From the NCBI RefSeq assembly GCF_033449965.1, contig NZ_CP137761.1, positions 3,100,001 to 3,164,000 on the forward strand: a stretch of 64,000 nt of DNA, written 5' to 3'. The position numbers were made by a program, and so were the translations under genes. Positions 38,449-47,103 of this stretch are shown in pieces. The number at the start of each line of letters is the position of its first letter. The stretch's first letter is position 1. This DNA comes from Bacillus sp. T3 (GTDB lineage Bacteria > Bacillota > Bacilli > Bacillales > Cytobacillaceae). The notes beneath the pieces were generated by a model, which saw nothing but the letters and a program-made list of their open reading frames with translations, made no database searches and was not told where the DNA came from.

Positions 38449-38481
38449 AAATTTGTGTTATTTACACAAAAACACAAATTT
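38449..38481. promoter_or_regulatory. Inverted-repeat operator between the leucine operon and the PucR-type regulator
   Basis: AAATTTGTGTT (38449-38459) and AACACAAATTT (38471-38481) are perfect 11-bp inverted repeats around another ACACAA half-site (38464-38469). A further TTACACAAC lies shortly downstream. The cluster sits 44-76 bases before the regulator start and is a likely site for autoregulation and control of the divergent operon. Binding is inferred from symmetry and position. Confidence 0.6.
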
Positions 38482-38524
38482 GTATTATTTTCCTAAATTA
38501 CACAACAGATAAGGATGATAGAAT

Positions 38525-40348
38525 TTGCAAGATACATTAACACACCGTCAGTTGAAGTCATTGATTCATGTTTCCAACGTCATTAACTCATCATTCGATA
38601 TCGAAACGATTATTGATTCCATTATGATTGAAACGATCTCTGTTGTTGAGGCCGCAGGTGGAGGCTCCTTCTGGTTATATAATAAGGAGGAAGGCTACCT
38701 AATTGCCCAGTCTGCTCAAGGGAATTTTTATCCACAGATTTTCAGACAAATTAAACTTAAGCCTGGCGAGTCGATGACAGGGATGACGTTTAAAGCTCAA
38801 AAATGCTTTACATATCCTAATAAAGAAGAAATAAAAAAGGCACTTTCGACCTTAGCACCACACAATCGTCTTCTATTAGATAGGTCGATTCCTAACAGTT
38901 TTCATTTTACCTCGGTTATATCTGCGCCTATTATGCTAAAAGGTGAATGCATTGGCGTCATAACATTAGATTCTTTCCAGCACAACTTAACCTTTAAGCA
39001 AGAAGACTTAAATCTTCTTGAAGCAATCACCCATCAGGCAGCTATTGCGTTGGATAAATCTAGTCTTTATCAAGAAAAAGAAAAAACAGTTCAAAAACTC
39101 TCTAATTCGATAGAGATCCACACGAATCTAGCAAATCTTGTTTTGAACGGTGAAGGTCTTCAATCAATTATGAATTATATTCATCAAACGACTGGACAAC
39201 CCACGCTATTATTCGATGACCTTGGGGAATTAATTGCTTCAGCCTATAATTCTTCTCTCTCAACCGAGATGATTAATTATATTAAACTACAGGCGATCAA
39301 AATCATTCTTTCGCTTGAAAACTCCCGCTCTGTTACTGAAATCGAACTATATGGAGAATCATACCAATTGGTTGCCCTATCGCTTGGGTCCAAGCCTAAA
39401 TCATTGGGAATTCTACTTATTTTATCAAAACAAAAAATGGGAGAGTTGGATATTGCTGCATTGGAGCATGCTTGTACCGTCATATCACTTGAGCTTGTGA
39501 AAGAACAAGCGGTTTTTGATACACAGCAAAGATTACGGGGAGAATTTGTGAGTAAGCTCTTTTCAGGGCATATGGATGAAACACTCCTTCAACAAGCGAA
39601 GAATTTACATCTTGATCCGAATCGAAACTATGTAACATTAATGATTAATTTTGAGAATTCCACTAAACTTCGGACCAATAAAGAAAACATGATGAGAAAT
39701 CTACTACATTATGCCAATCAAATCTTCCTTGATCATAATCCCCATGGGATGGCCGTTACAATTGATCAGCAAATCGTCCTGTTGCTTTCCTACGACTCTA
39801 AGCAGGTGGCTTCGGCGATTACCGCCCAATTAAAGATGTTAGCGAAAAATTACTTAAAGGATATGAATTTAAAATATGACATTGAAGGATCGATTGGAAT
39901 AGGCCGTGTAAAATCGGGTCTTATTTATGGACACCAATCCTTTAAAGATGCGACAAAATGCATAAATTTTATGGAAAACTATCATTTTGAAGATAATGTC
40001 CTCAGTTATACTGATCTTGGCGTTCAGCGATTCATCCTACATAATTCTGAAGAAGAATTAATTGATTTCACCCAAGAGGTGCTCGGATCGCTGATTGAAT
40101 ATGAACGGTTACGAAAGGGCGAATTACTGCTAACACTGTTTGTTTATTTTGAACAAAATCAAAATATGAAGAAAACAGCTGATGCCCTACACATCCACTC
40201 AAACACATTAAATTATCGGTTAAAACGGATCGAGGAGATCCTCTCGATTGATTTGACAAATAACAAGGAGATATTCAATATTCAATTGGCAACAAATATT
40301 TATCAATATGTCAAAAACCGTGAGATATTCTCTCCGGCTAAAAGCTAG
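38525..40348 (+). CDS. GAF-domain transcriptional regulator with PucR/CdaR-type C-terminal helix-turn-helix
   Basis: About 607 residues from TTG 38525 (AAGGATGA upstream). An N-terminal GAF domain (about 20-180; ISAPIMLKGECIGVITLDSF and EAITHQAAIALDKSSLYQ) is followed by a middle domain (about 200-330). A CdaR GGDEF-like region precedes the C-terminal HTH: TLFVYFEQNQNMKKTADALH then IHSNTLNYRLKRIEEIL. Such proteins sense small molecules and activate catabolic genes. Divergent from the leucine/acyl-CoA operon, it is the obvious candidate regulator. Confidence 0.85.
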   Translation: MQDTLTHRQLKSLIHVSNVINSSFDIETIIDSIMIETISVVEAAGGGSFWLYNKEEGYLIAQSAQGNFYPQIFRQIKLKPGESMTGMTFKAQKCFTYPNKEEIKKALSTLAPHNRLLLDRSIPNSFHFTSVISAPIMLKGECIGVITLDSFQHNLTFKQEDLNLLEAITHQAAIALDKSSLYQEKEKTVQKLSNSIEIHTNLANLVLNGEGLQSIMNYIHQTTGQPTLLFDDLGELIASAYNSSLSTEMINYIKLQAIKIILSLENSRSVTEIELYGESYQLVALSLGSKPKSLGILLILSKQKMGELDIAALEHACTVISLELVKEQAVFDTQQRLRGEFVSKLFSGHMDETLLQQAKNLHLDPNRNYVTLMINFENSTKLRTNKENMMRNLLHYANQIFLDHNPHGMAVTIDQQIVLLLSYDSKQVASAITAQLKMLAKNYLKDMNLKYDIEGSIGIGRVKSGLIYGHQSFKDATKCINFMENYHFEDNVLSYTDLGVQRFILHNSEEELIDFTQEVLGSLIEYERLRKGELLLTLFVYFEQNQNMKKTADALHIHSNTLNYRLKRIEEILSIDLTNNKEIFNIQLATNIYQYVKNREIFSPAKS

Positions 40349-40358
40349 TAGATTGAAA

Positions 40359-40391
40359 AACTCCAAGATTGATGACTTGGAGTTTTTTTTT
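40359..40391 (+). terminator. Terminator of the GAF/PucR regulator gene
   Basis: AACTCCAAG (40359-40367) and CTTGGAGTT (40376-40384) form a 9-bp stem followed by a run of eight T residues. Confidence 0.92.
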
Positions 40392-40404
40392 AGTAAATAA
40401 CTAC

Positions 40405-40941
40405 CTAAAGCGAGATAAACCCAAGATAGGCATCATGGCGTTTTGAGTAATGAGCTGAGACATCTAACTTTTGCTGACATTTTTCGCATCTTATCACGGT
40501 TTTTTCCGTTTTTTTATTGATATGGTAACACTTCACACAAAAAACGTGCTCTTCTTTTTCTCCAATTCCCTTAGCAATGATTTCTTCTTCGGTAAAACCG
40601 AATTCCAATGCCTGCTGCTTTATGTCCAAAACCATTTTCCATTCACCGATTAAATACAGTTTGGTTCCCATTTTGGCCTTTGATAGGATAGGAGTGACCA
40701 TTTCGGGATAATAATCCTGAAGAAACGCAACTTCTACACCAAGCTTTTCGGTGAAATCTAGCACCGAGTTGTCGCTCTTCTTATTACTAGTGAAGTAAAT
40801 CGTTACAGTTTCCAGGTCGATTTTTAACTGTTCGATAAGCACCTTTGCTTCAAAGCTTGACATGTTCCCAATAAAACAAATACTTCGCACCTGTTTCAAG
40901 GTAGTATGATCGATGATTGGCTTATCTTCAAGCTTATTCAT
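40405..40941 (-). CDS. DmmA-like subunit of a dimethylamine monooxygenase-type N-demethylase
   Basis: About 178 residues from ATG 40941 (GGAAGG 7 bases upstream), overlapping the N-demethylase gene by 8 bases. It has a Rossmann-like N-terminal part (VRSICFIGNMSSFEAKVLIE, LYLIGEWKMVLDI) and a C-terminal zinc ribbon with two Cys pairs (VFCVKCYH and RCEKCQQ). This arrangement, always beside a DUF3445 protein, is that of DmmA proteins. It probably supplies electrons to, or assembles with, the haem subunit. Confidence 0.75.
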   Translation of the reverse strand: MNKLEDKPIIDHTTLKQVRSICFIGNMSSFEAKVLIEQLKIDLETVTIYFTSNKKSDNSVLDFTEKLGVEVAFLQDYYPEMVTPILSKAKMGTKLYLIGEWKMVLDIKQQALEFGFTEEEIIAKGIGEKEEHVFCVKCYHINKKTEKTVIRCEKCQQKLDVSAHYSKRHDAYLGFISL

Positions 40942-41935
40942 TGGCACACCTTCCCATTTCAAGTCTTGAAATCTCCCTATCTAAAAAGGCTAACAATTTA
41001 TCTTTATAAGAGCTAAAGCCTTTATACTCAGACATATAATCTGGTATATCAAGTAATACATTGTAAAACTGACGCAACCAAGCTTCATTTTTTCTTAGCT
41101 CTGCTAGCGGTAACAGATGGGTATGAATACTGAATAAAATCCCATTGCTTCCCGGTAAACGAAATAAGCGCTGATCCTCTGTTCGCAAATGGACTAACTC
41201 ACCAGCATTATTTGAGGTAATCGCCTCTTTCTTCACACCCCATTCCCCAAAGGTTTCTGGGAAAGTATCTAAGATTGGCTCAACTGTCAAAGTCCAATTC
41301 AGACGAGTCCATGGTTTTCCCGCTTCCATTTTCATTAAAAACTTCTTGACTCGTTCACTCATTCCACTATCAGAAAAATGAGGAACGGGTGAATGCCACT
41401 GGGTAAAGGTCATCCCGATATTAAAGACAATTGACCAGTTTGCAGGAAAACAAAGCTGACCTGCATCCATATATAAATCTCCATCCCGCTCTGAAATGTA
41501 AAATAAATCCTCCTGTACATGTCGGCCGATAAAATCTAACGGTTCGTATGGAAGTGACGATGCCTCACCAAATACAAAAGCTGATTTTTCCTTCAGGAGA
41601 TGATTTTCAAAAACCCAATGGTCCCCATTTTTTTCTACCGAGAAATAGTCTGGGTAATTCAAACAAAGTTCATTGATAATTAATTCCAAACTTTCCCACT
41701 GGGCATCAAGCGTATGCGGAAGAGACTGGTAAGTACGACGATGATGGGTTGTTAATAACTCTCGTTTCTTTCCTATTTCTTCAAAGTACTCTGGTGTAAT
41801 CGTGATAATATCCCCTGATTCTAAGCTAACTGAGTTATTTGAATAACGGTAGGAATCACCTTTAAAAGGGAAAGGAAAGCGAGAAATAAGCGGCTGTTGG
41901 GCTAATTCTAATAATGGGGTACTCTTTGTAGACAT
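40934..41935 (-). CDS. Haem-dependent oxidative N-demethylase (DUF3445, DmmD-like)
   Basis: 333 residues. The DUF3445 pattern is visible in RFPFPFKGDSYRYSNNS near the N-terminus, LDFIGRHVQEDLFYIS, GQLCFPANWSIVFNIGMTF and the C-terminal FSIHTHLLPLAEL. Characterised members use a PAS-like fold with haem to oxidise dimethylamine or other secondary amines, giving formaldehyde and a demethylated amine. Here it forms an operon with DmmA-like, FAD-synthetase-like and ammonium-transporter genes. The real substrate in this organism is not known. Confidence 0.85.
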   Translation of the reverse strand: MSTKSTPLLELAQQPLISRFPFPFKGDSYRYSNNSVSLESGDIITITPEYFEEIGKKRELLTTHHRRTYQSLPHTLDAQWESLELIINELCLNYPDYFSVEKNGDHWVFENHLLKEKSAFVFGEASSLPYEPLDFIGRHVQEDLFYISERDGDLYMDAGQLCFPANWSIVFNIGMTFTQWHSPVPHFSDSGMSERVKKFLMKMEAGKPWTRLNWTLTVEPILDTFPETFGEWGVKKEAITSNNAGELVHLRTEDQRLFRLPGSNGILFSIHTHLLPLAELRKNEAWLRQFYNVLLDIPDYMSEYKGFSSYKDKLLAFLDREISRLEMGRCANE

Positions 41936-41975
41936 GATAAAGGGCTCCTTTCATATTGGACTTGTTTTAAAGTTA

Positions 41976-42563
41976 TCAATTAAAACTAAACGTCACTTGA
42001 TCTTGTTTACCCGCAAGAGTCTGCCACCCTAACAAAAGTTCAGCTTCTAAAAAGCGCTTTTCATCAAGAAGCTGTCGAATTCGACTGGAAGAAACAATGT
42101 CCCCTAATCGGCAGCGAACAGGCTCAAGGACATGAACTGAAAAACACTCGCTAAGGGTGTAAACATCTCCTTGTTTATTTTTACCAAAGTGGAAATCTGG
42201 TCCAGTCCAGATCTCCATTGGATTTAAGAGACTAAGCTCGTCAAGGAACGAGCTCGCCTCCCGATTAAGATACCCTGAGTCAAAGGAGGCGACAACCACA
42301 TGATCAGCTTCGAGAATGGATAGTCGTTTCAGCTTCTCTGGCAAAGTCGTTAAAAAACGATTATTAAAAAAATACACCTTTGGCGGTGGGTCAAATGTAT
42401 ACACCACCAAAGGTACCTTCAATTCCTTAGCACGTTTTTTCGCCCTGTTAATTAAGGTTTGATGCCCGATATGAACCCCATCTAATGCTCCAATTGTTAA
42501 AACAGATGCAGGAAGGTGCAAGGATTGATCATTATGAACGATCAAGGCAATCCCCCCTTTCAT
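41976..42563 (-). CDS. FAD synthetase-like nucleotidyltransferase (RibF N-terminal domain only)
   Basis: 195 residues. The nucleotide-binding motif TIGALDGVHIGHQTLI, YTFDPPPKVYF and SSSRIRQLLDEKRFLEAE match the FMN adenylyltransferase half of RibF. The riboflavin-kinase domain is missing. A dedicated enzyme may raise FAD supply for the flavoproteins of this operon, or it may adenylylate another compound. It lies between amt and the N-demethylase gene. Confidence 0.8.
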   Translation of the reverse strand: MKGGIALIVHNDQSLHLPASVLTIGALDGVHIGHQTLINRAKKRAKELKVPLVVYTFDPPPKVYFFNNRFLTTLPEKLKRLSILEADHVVVASFDSGYLNREASSFLDELSLLNPMEIWTGPDFHFGKNKQGDVYTLSECFSVHVLEPVRCRLGDIVSSSRIRQLLDEKRFLEAELLLGWQTLAGKQDQVTFSFN

Positions 42564-42586
42564 GTCATGACCTTTCCTTTTTTGAA

Positions 42587-43987
42587 CTACCCACTTATTG
42601 ATTGTTCAGAGATCATCGCCGGATTGGTTACAGTCTTTGGATTTTGAACGTCTGTTGTTGGTTGAGTCGTATGATTGTAAGCAGGTTCTTCATGGAAGCT
42701 AAGATCCAAGCCCATTAATTCCTCTTCCTCACTTACACGAAGTGGAGTAAACAAACTAATGAATTTTAAGATAATGAAGGTTCCGACAGTCGCTAAAACT
42801 AAAGTGACACCGATTCCCATTAGCTGGTGCAGCACCTGTTCAGGATGTCCATAGAACAAGCCATCACCGCCCGCAGGATTGACCTCCTTCGTTGCAAAGA
42901 ATCCTGTTACTAAAGCTCCCCAAATTCCCCCGATCCCATGGACACCAAAGGCATCTAATGTATCGTCATATTTTAAGCGAGCTTTGATGATATTTACTCC
43001 GTAATAACAAACCATTCCTCCAGAAAAACCTATAATTAATGCGGATAATATCGTGACGAAGCCTGCAGCTGGAGTTATCGCTACTAATCCAGAGATGGCG
43101 CCTGTTGCGGCTCCCACCAATGTTGGTCGTTTGCGAACGATCCACTCGATCATTAACCAGCCAATTCCACCTGCTCCAGCGGCAACATGTGTATTAGCAA
43201 ATGCAAGTGACGCTAATCCTCCAGAGGCAAGGGCGCTTCCACCATTAAAGGCGAGCCAGCCAAACCACAGTGAACCAGCACCAATCAGAAACAAGACTAG
43301 GTTATGTGGTGCACCTTGATTCTTGCGGTGTCTAGGTCCTATCATTAATGCCGCAACTAGTGCACTTACCCCTGATAAAACATGAACGACAGTACCTCCG
43401 GCAAAATCTAATTCACCAACGCCGGAAAGCCAGCCACCGCCCCAAACCCAATGAGCCATTGGAGCATACACTAAAGTTGGCCATAGGATCGCAAATAGAA
43501 TCCAGGCAGGAAAGGCGATCCGTCCAGCAATTCCGCCAGAGACGATCGCCACGGTAATCGCGGCAAACAGCGTTTGGAAGATAGCAAAAATATAATGTGG
43601 AATGGTTAAGGTTCCAAATGTCGCTTCTTCTCCGACACCGTTAAATCCAAGATAATCTAATCCACCAATGATCCCGCCAATATCAGTTCCGTATGTAAGG
43701 GTATAGCCCCAAAGCACCCAAACAACGGTTACCACTAATAGGCTGGCAAAACTATGCATCATCGTAGATACGACGTTTTTTTGACTGACTAACCCTCCAT
43801 AGAAAAGGGCGAGTCCCGGAATATGCATGAACATGACAATGGCTGTCGCTACTAATATCCAGGTGGTATCACCACTATCAACCGTTGCTGTGGTCGTTTT
43901 CGCAAATGCTCCAATAGGAAAAATAAATAAAGAGCAAATCATCATCATGATTAGCAGCGGGACTCTCCAGGTAAATAATTTCCTCAT
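42587..43987 (-). CDS. amt: Ammonium/methylammonium transporter of the Amt family
   Basis: 466 residues: a signal-like N-terminus (VPLLIMMMICSLFIFPIGAFA), then about eleven helices. LALFYGGLVSQKNVVSTMMH, FAGGTVVHVLSGVSALVAAL and DAFGVHGIGGIWGALVTGFF with the twin-His pore residues are typical. No glnK gene follows, unlike the usual amtB-glnK pair. Amt proteins also carry methylammonium, so in this operon it may import methylated amines or recapture ammonia; that is inference. Confidence 0.92.
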   Translation of the reverse strand: MRKLFTWRVPLLIMMMICSLFIFPIGAFAKTTTATVDSGDTTWILVATAIVMFMHIPGLALFYGGLVSQKNVVSTMMHSFASLLVVTVVWVLWGYTLTYGTDIGGIIGGLDYLGFNGVGEEATFGTLTIPHYIFAIFQTLFAAITVAIVSGGIAGRIAFPAWILFAILWPTLVYAPMAHWVWGGGWLSGVGELDFAGGTVVHVLSGVSALVAALMIGPRHRKNQGAPHNLVLFLIGAGSLWFGWLAFNGGSALASGGLASLAFANTHVAAGAGGIGWLMIEWIVRKRPTLVGAATGAISGLVAITPAAGFVTILSALIIGFSGGMVCYYGVNIIKARLKYDDTLDAFGVHGIGGIWGALVTGFFATKEVNPAGGDGLFYGHPEQVLHQLMGIGVTLVLATVGTFIILKFISLFTPLRVSEEEELMGLDLSFHEEPAYNHTTQPTTDVQNPKTVTNPAMISEQSISG

Positions 43988-44070
43988 CGCAAAAGCCCCT
44001 TTTCATTGGTTATTTTTAGCAAAGCATCATCGTCCGAAATTCAGATCAGTTGCTAATGGAGCAATACAAT

Positions 44071-45292
44071 CTACTCGAGCCAAGGTACCTCGATTAAAGT
44101 ACAGCCAATCCATTCTCTTAAAATCTCGTTAGTAGGTCCCATTAAGGCCCAGGCACGACCATCACGGACAAATTTTTCAATTTGACCAGGTTAAATAACC
44201 TCTACCACCTGAAATTTGCAACGCTTGATTGGTTACTTCAATCACCATATCTGCAGCAAGAGTCTTTAGCTCCCATAACGGGTACAAACAGGTAGACAAT
44301 TCTTCCCCATTTGCAAGGCTGCGATCCATTTCCTCCGTAACACGGTAAAGCATACTTCGAGCACTATCAATTTTGATTTGTGCTTTAGCCAACTCATGTC
44401 TAATCACTTGATAGCCTGTAACCGATTTACCAGTATCAGCATGTACTTTTTTCTTCGCACCATTTAAGGCTGAATTTAAAGCACCTTGAGCAATGCCAAT
44501 CCAGCAGGCTGATGTCCCCAGAAGGAACAATGGATCAATAACATTATCGTTATAGTAGAGCATTCCACCTTCCGTACCAATTCGATTTTCTAATGGTACG
44601 TACACATCCTTGAATTTCATTGGCCCGCTGGAATTACCACGAAGACCCATTGCGGAATATGGGAAACACTCAACGCCATCCTGATGGTTGTCAACAATGA
44701 GGAACATCAATTTATCCTCATTCATGCTTTCAGGTGAACTCGTGCAGACAATATACCAATCGGCTTCGCCCGCGCTAGTAACAAAGGATTTATCTGCATT
44801 TAATAAATAGCCTTGGCCACTACGTGGAGCTGAACTCACTACATTCCAAAAATGTCCACCGGTCGCTGGTTCACTAAACGCTAAAGCGCCGATTTCTCCT
44901 TTTAAAACTTGAGGAATGAATCGTCTTCGTTGTTCAGTTGACCCCGCAGCATATAGTGTTTGTACGGCTGCTGTATGCATCACCCAACACATGGTCGAGG
45001 AAGCACAATATTGAGCGAAGCTTTCAGCTAGAACAGCGAATCCGGTAATCCCTTTGCCGAGGCCACCTTCCTCAACCGGAATCGTCACTGCACCCCAGCC
45101 TGCTTCAGCAATTGCTTTTAAGCTTTCAGCAGGATATTGGCTTTCTTGGTCTGATATTTTTGCTCTTGCCAGCAATTCCTTCTGACCTAGTGCATGTGCC
45201 TCTTTTTGCAGGCTTTCATAACCTGATGGGCATTTCCACCAACCTGGTATTTCCATAACACCGTCACTTATTACTGTGTTTTCAACTGCCAT
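44071..45292 (-). CDS. Acyl-CoA-dehydrogenase-like flavoprotein, frameshift near the 3' end
   Basis: About 406 residues once the break at 44191-44192 is bridged, which extends the protein with PGQIEKFVRDGRAWALMGPT and a stop at 44071. ACAD features: GALAFSEPATGGHFWNVVSS, SADWYIVCTSS-like middle strand, AKAQIKIDSARSMLYRVTEE and QALQISGGRGYL. The usual catalytic base region is not obvious. In an amine-demethylase operon it may be a flavin N-oxidase or monooxygenase of ACAD fold rather than a fatty-acid enzyme. Start ATG 45292 is preferred for its spacing to GGGAG. Confidence 0.75.
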
Positions 45293-45321
45293 CCTTCCCA
45301 CTCCCTATCCATTTGATTGCG

Positions 45322-45360
45322 GGCAATCGACCATCCCCCTTGTACTGTTGGTCGATTGCC
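45322..45360. other. Strong hairpin between the cupin and flavoprotein genes
   Basis: GGCAATCGACCA (45322-45333) and TGGTCGATTGCC (45349-45360) form a 12-bp perfect stem. T-residues follow only on the plus strand, where no gene would need termination. For the minus-strand operon it lies in the leader of the flavoprotein gene, so it may be a processing or stability element. Confidence 0.6.
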
Positions 45361-45407
45361 TCCTTTTTAAATCAGATCCTACATACTAACAAGAAATATT
45401 GATAATC

Positions 45408-45824
45408 TTACATAAATGAAGGCTCAGGTAGTCGATGACCTGTATAAATTGCTTCTCCATCACTTTCCTTATCAAAAATAACAGTCGTATCTGGAGTGAA
45501 AATCAAAACATCTCCAGCTTCAGCCACATATTTGATTCCTTGATCATCACGAATAACAATTTTCCCCTTCAAAATGACCTTTACTTCTAAATATGTGTAG
45601 GTAAACTCAAAATCCTCGGAAGGCTGCATTGAGAAATACCCCATCGAAAGTGCATTTTCCTTGGAACAAATTGGGACATCAATGATTTGGCTTTTTAATG
45701 CCGGTATTCCGAGCAAATTGTTCAATTCTTTTTTCTGGTACGTTCCCGCTTTAATTAATTGAACACCAGGTTGTTGACTTAAATAGTTGTACTCTTCTGT
45801 TTTTGTTACTGTGTTTTCGCTCAT
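45408..45824 (-). CDS. EutQ-like cupin protein
   Basis: About 138 residues from ATG 45824 (GAGGTG 6 bases upstream). The double-stranded beta-helix pattern is seen in FTYTYLEVKVILKGKIVIRD, VAEAGDVLIFTPDTTVIFD and AIYTGHRLPEP. It resembles EutQ-type cupins, some of which are acetate kinases or have unknown activity. It heads the minus-strand operon leading to the N-demethylase. The gap 45825-46151 is AT-rich and should hold the divergent promoters, but I see no clear promoter. Confidence 0.7.
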   Translation of the reverse strand: MSENTVTKTEEYNYLSQQPGVQLIKAGTYQKKELNNLLGIPALKSQIIDVPICSKENALSMGYFSMQPSEDFEFTYTYLEVKVILKGKIVIRDDQGIKYVAEAGDVLIFTPDTTVIFDKESDGEAIYTGHRLPEPSFM

Positions 45825-46151
45825 TCTTTTCACCTCGTAATGTATTTTTTTCTAATCCCACTGCTTATTCTTGAATTTTTAAAATTCTAAATATTCTAAT
45901 TGGGATGACTCTATATTCACACATTTAATGTTTTATTTAAAATCGATTTTCCCGAGCATTGAGATGAAATGAAATTCCTTGTAACAAAAGCTTACATTTT
46001 GCTAATTTTTTTAAAAATCTCGATTGTAATTGGAAGATTTTCTGTCATATCGATTGAAAATTTCCCACTATTTAGGAAATCAAGGTGGGGATTTCACTCA
46101 TTCTATGTGAAGATTGATACATAAGAGAATGAATTGGAAGGAGAATTGCAA

Positions 46152-46883
46152 ATGCACACAACAAATAGCATAAACTCAACACAGTTTTCGTTTACAGTTG
46201 ACGACACAAAGGCAACAATAGATGACGTTTTTCCCGGATTTCATTCGGAAGATCGAATTGGAATTGTGGTTCGTCAACCCGGTGGCAGTATAGGGGCAAG
46301 CAGTTTGTTAATGGCAGCAATTACACGCTATTATGATTTTTTCCGAACACAGCTCGGTGAAGACGATAACCAGCTTTGGATTTACCCTGATTACTATGTA
46401 TTTCATATCGAAAAACAGCATTTTGATCATTATTGGCTCGATGTATGGCCCCCAAATAAAGAAGTCATCGTTGAAGATGATCCAGAGCAAATTCTCGAAG
46501 CAATCAATGGCCAGGGTATTACGAGATTACTAGTCGAGGACATTCCCCAAACGGCTGCCATGTTTCTAAGAGAAACGGTTACGACGGCTAACCAAAGGCT
46601 GAAAAGTGCAATTGCCTATTCTCCGACAGGGCGTGTTAAGGATGCCGATATTCAAATTCAAAATTGTTCTAAAACGGAGCAATATGTGATGGCCTCATTG
46701 AAGCGTACGAAAGGAATACCAAAAGAAATGTATGTTAAGCTATGCCAAAGCAGGCGGCTATTGAATTCTGGAGGTTGTGTCACAGAAACCTATCGGCGAA
46801 TTGATGTAGCTCAAAGCTTGAATATGCTGACAGATTTTTCAGGACCAGGTCCGACGACCAAGCATTATCTTTCCTTGCTTTAA
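46152..46883 (+). CDS. Uncharacterised protein divergent from the N-demethylase operon
   Basis: 243 residues from ATG 46152 (AAGGAG 8 bases upstream). No signal or membrane segment. Segments include DRIGIVVRQPGGSIGASSLL, LWIYPDYYVFHIEKQHFDHY, WLDVWPPNKEVIVEDD and RLLVEDIPQTAAMFLRETVT. The mixed alpha/beta composition suggests an enzyme or sensor. I do not recognise the family. Its divergent placement and own strong terminator suggest linked function with the amine locus. Confidence 0.65.
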   Translation: MHTTNSINSTQFSFTVDDTKATIDDVFPGFHSEDRIGIVVRQPGGSIGASSLLMAAITRYYDFFRTQLGEDDNQLWIYPDYYVFHIEKQHFDHYWLDVWPPNKEVIVEDDPEQILEAINGQGITRLLVEDIPQTAAMFLRETVTTANQRLKSAIAYSPTGRVKDADIQIQNCSKTEQYVMASLKRTKGIPKEMYVKLCQSRRLLNSGGCVTETYRRIDVAQSLNMLTDFSGPGPTTKHYLSLL

Positions 46884-46890
46884 ATAGTAG

Positions 46891-46926
46891 AGCGACCGAA
46901 ATCTTGTTTATCGGTCGCTTTTTTGA
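46891..46926 (+). terminator. Terminator whose 3' arm starts the 21-bp array
   Basis: AGCGACCGA (46891-46899) pairs with TCGGTCGCT (46911-46919), followed by TTTTTTG. Confidence 0.9.
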
Positions 46927-47000
46927 ATTTATCGGTCGCATTTGAAATTTTATCGGTCGCATTATTGATTTTATCGTTCGCATTTCAAAATTTATCGGTC
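46909..47000. repeat. Intergenic array with exact 21-bp period (family B)
   Basis: TATCGGTCGC or a close variant begins at 46909, 46930, 46951, 46972 and 46993, always 21 bases apart. The first copy is the 3' arm of the terminator. The core points the same way relative to the upstream gene as in family A (TATC first). Confidence 0.88.
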
Positions 47001-47103
47001 AATGTTAAAATTATCACAGGCTAGACACACGAAAATGATGGATTCTATTCCCAAAAAAACAAAAAAGCTGACCAAAGCCAGCAACAAAATAAAAACTATC
47101 TAT

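Noticed and set aside
46780..46983. Minus-strand ORF with MRPI repeats
   Set aside because: It overlaps the end of a real gene and a 21-bp array and has no start signals.
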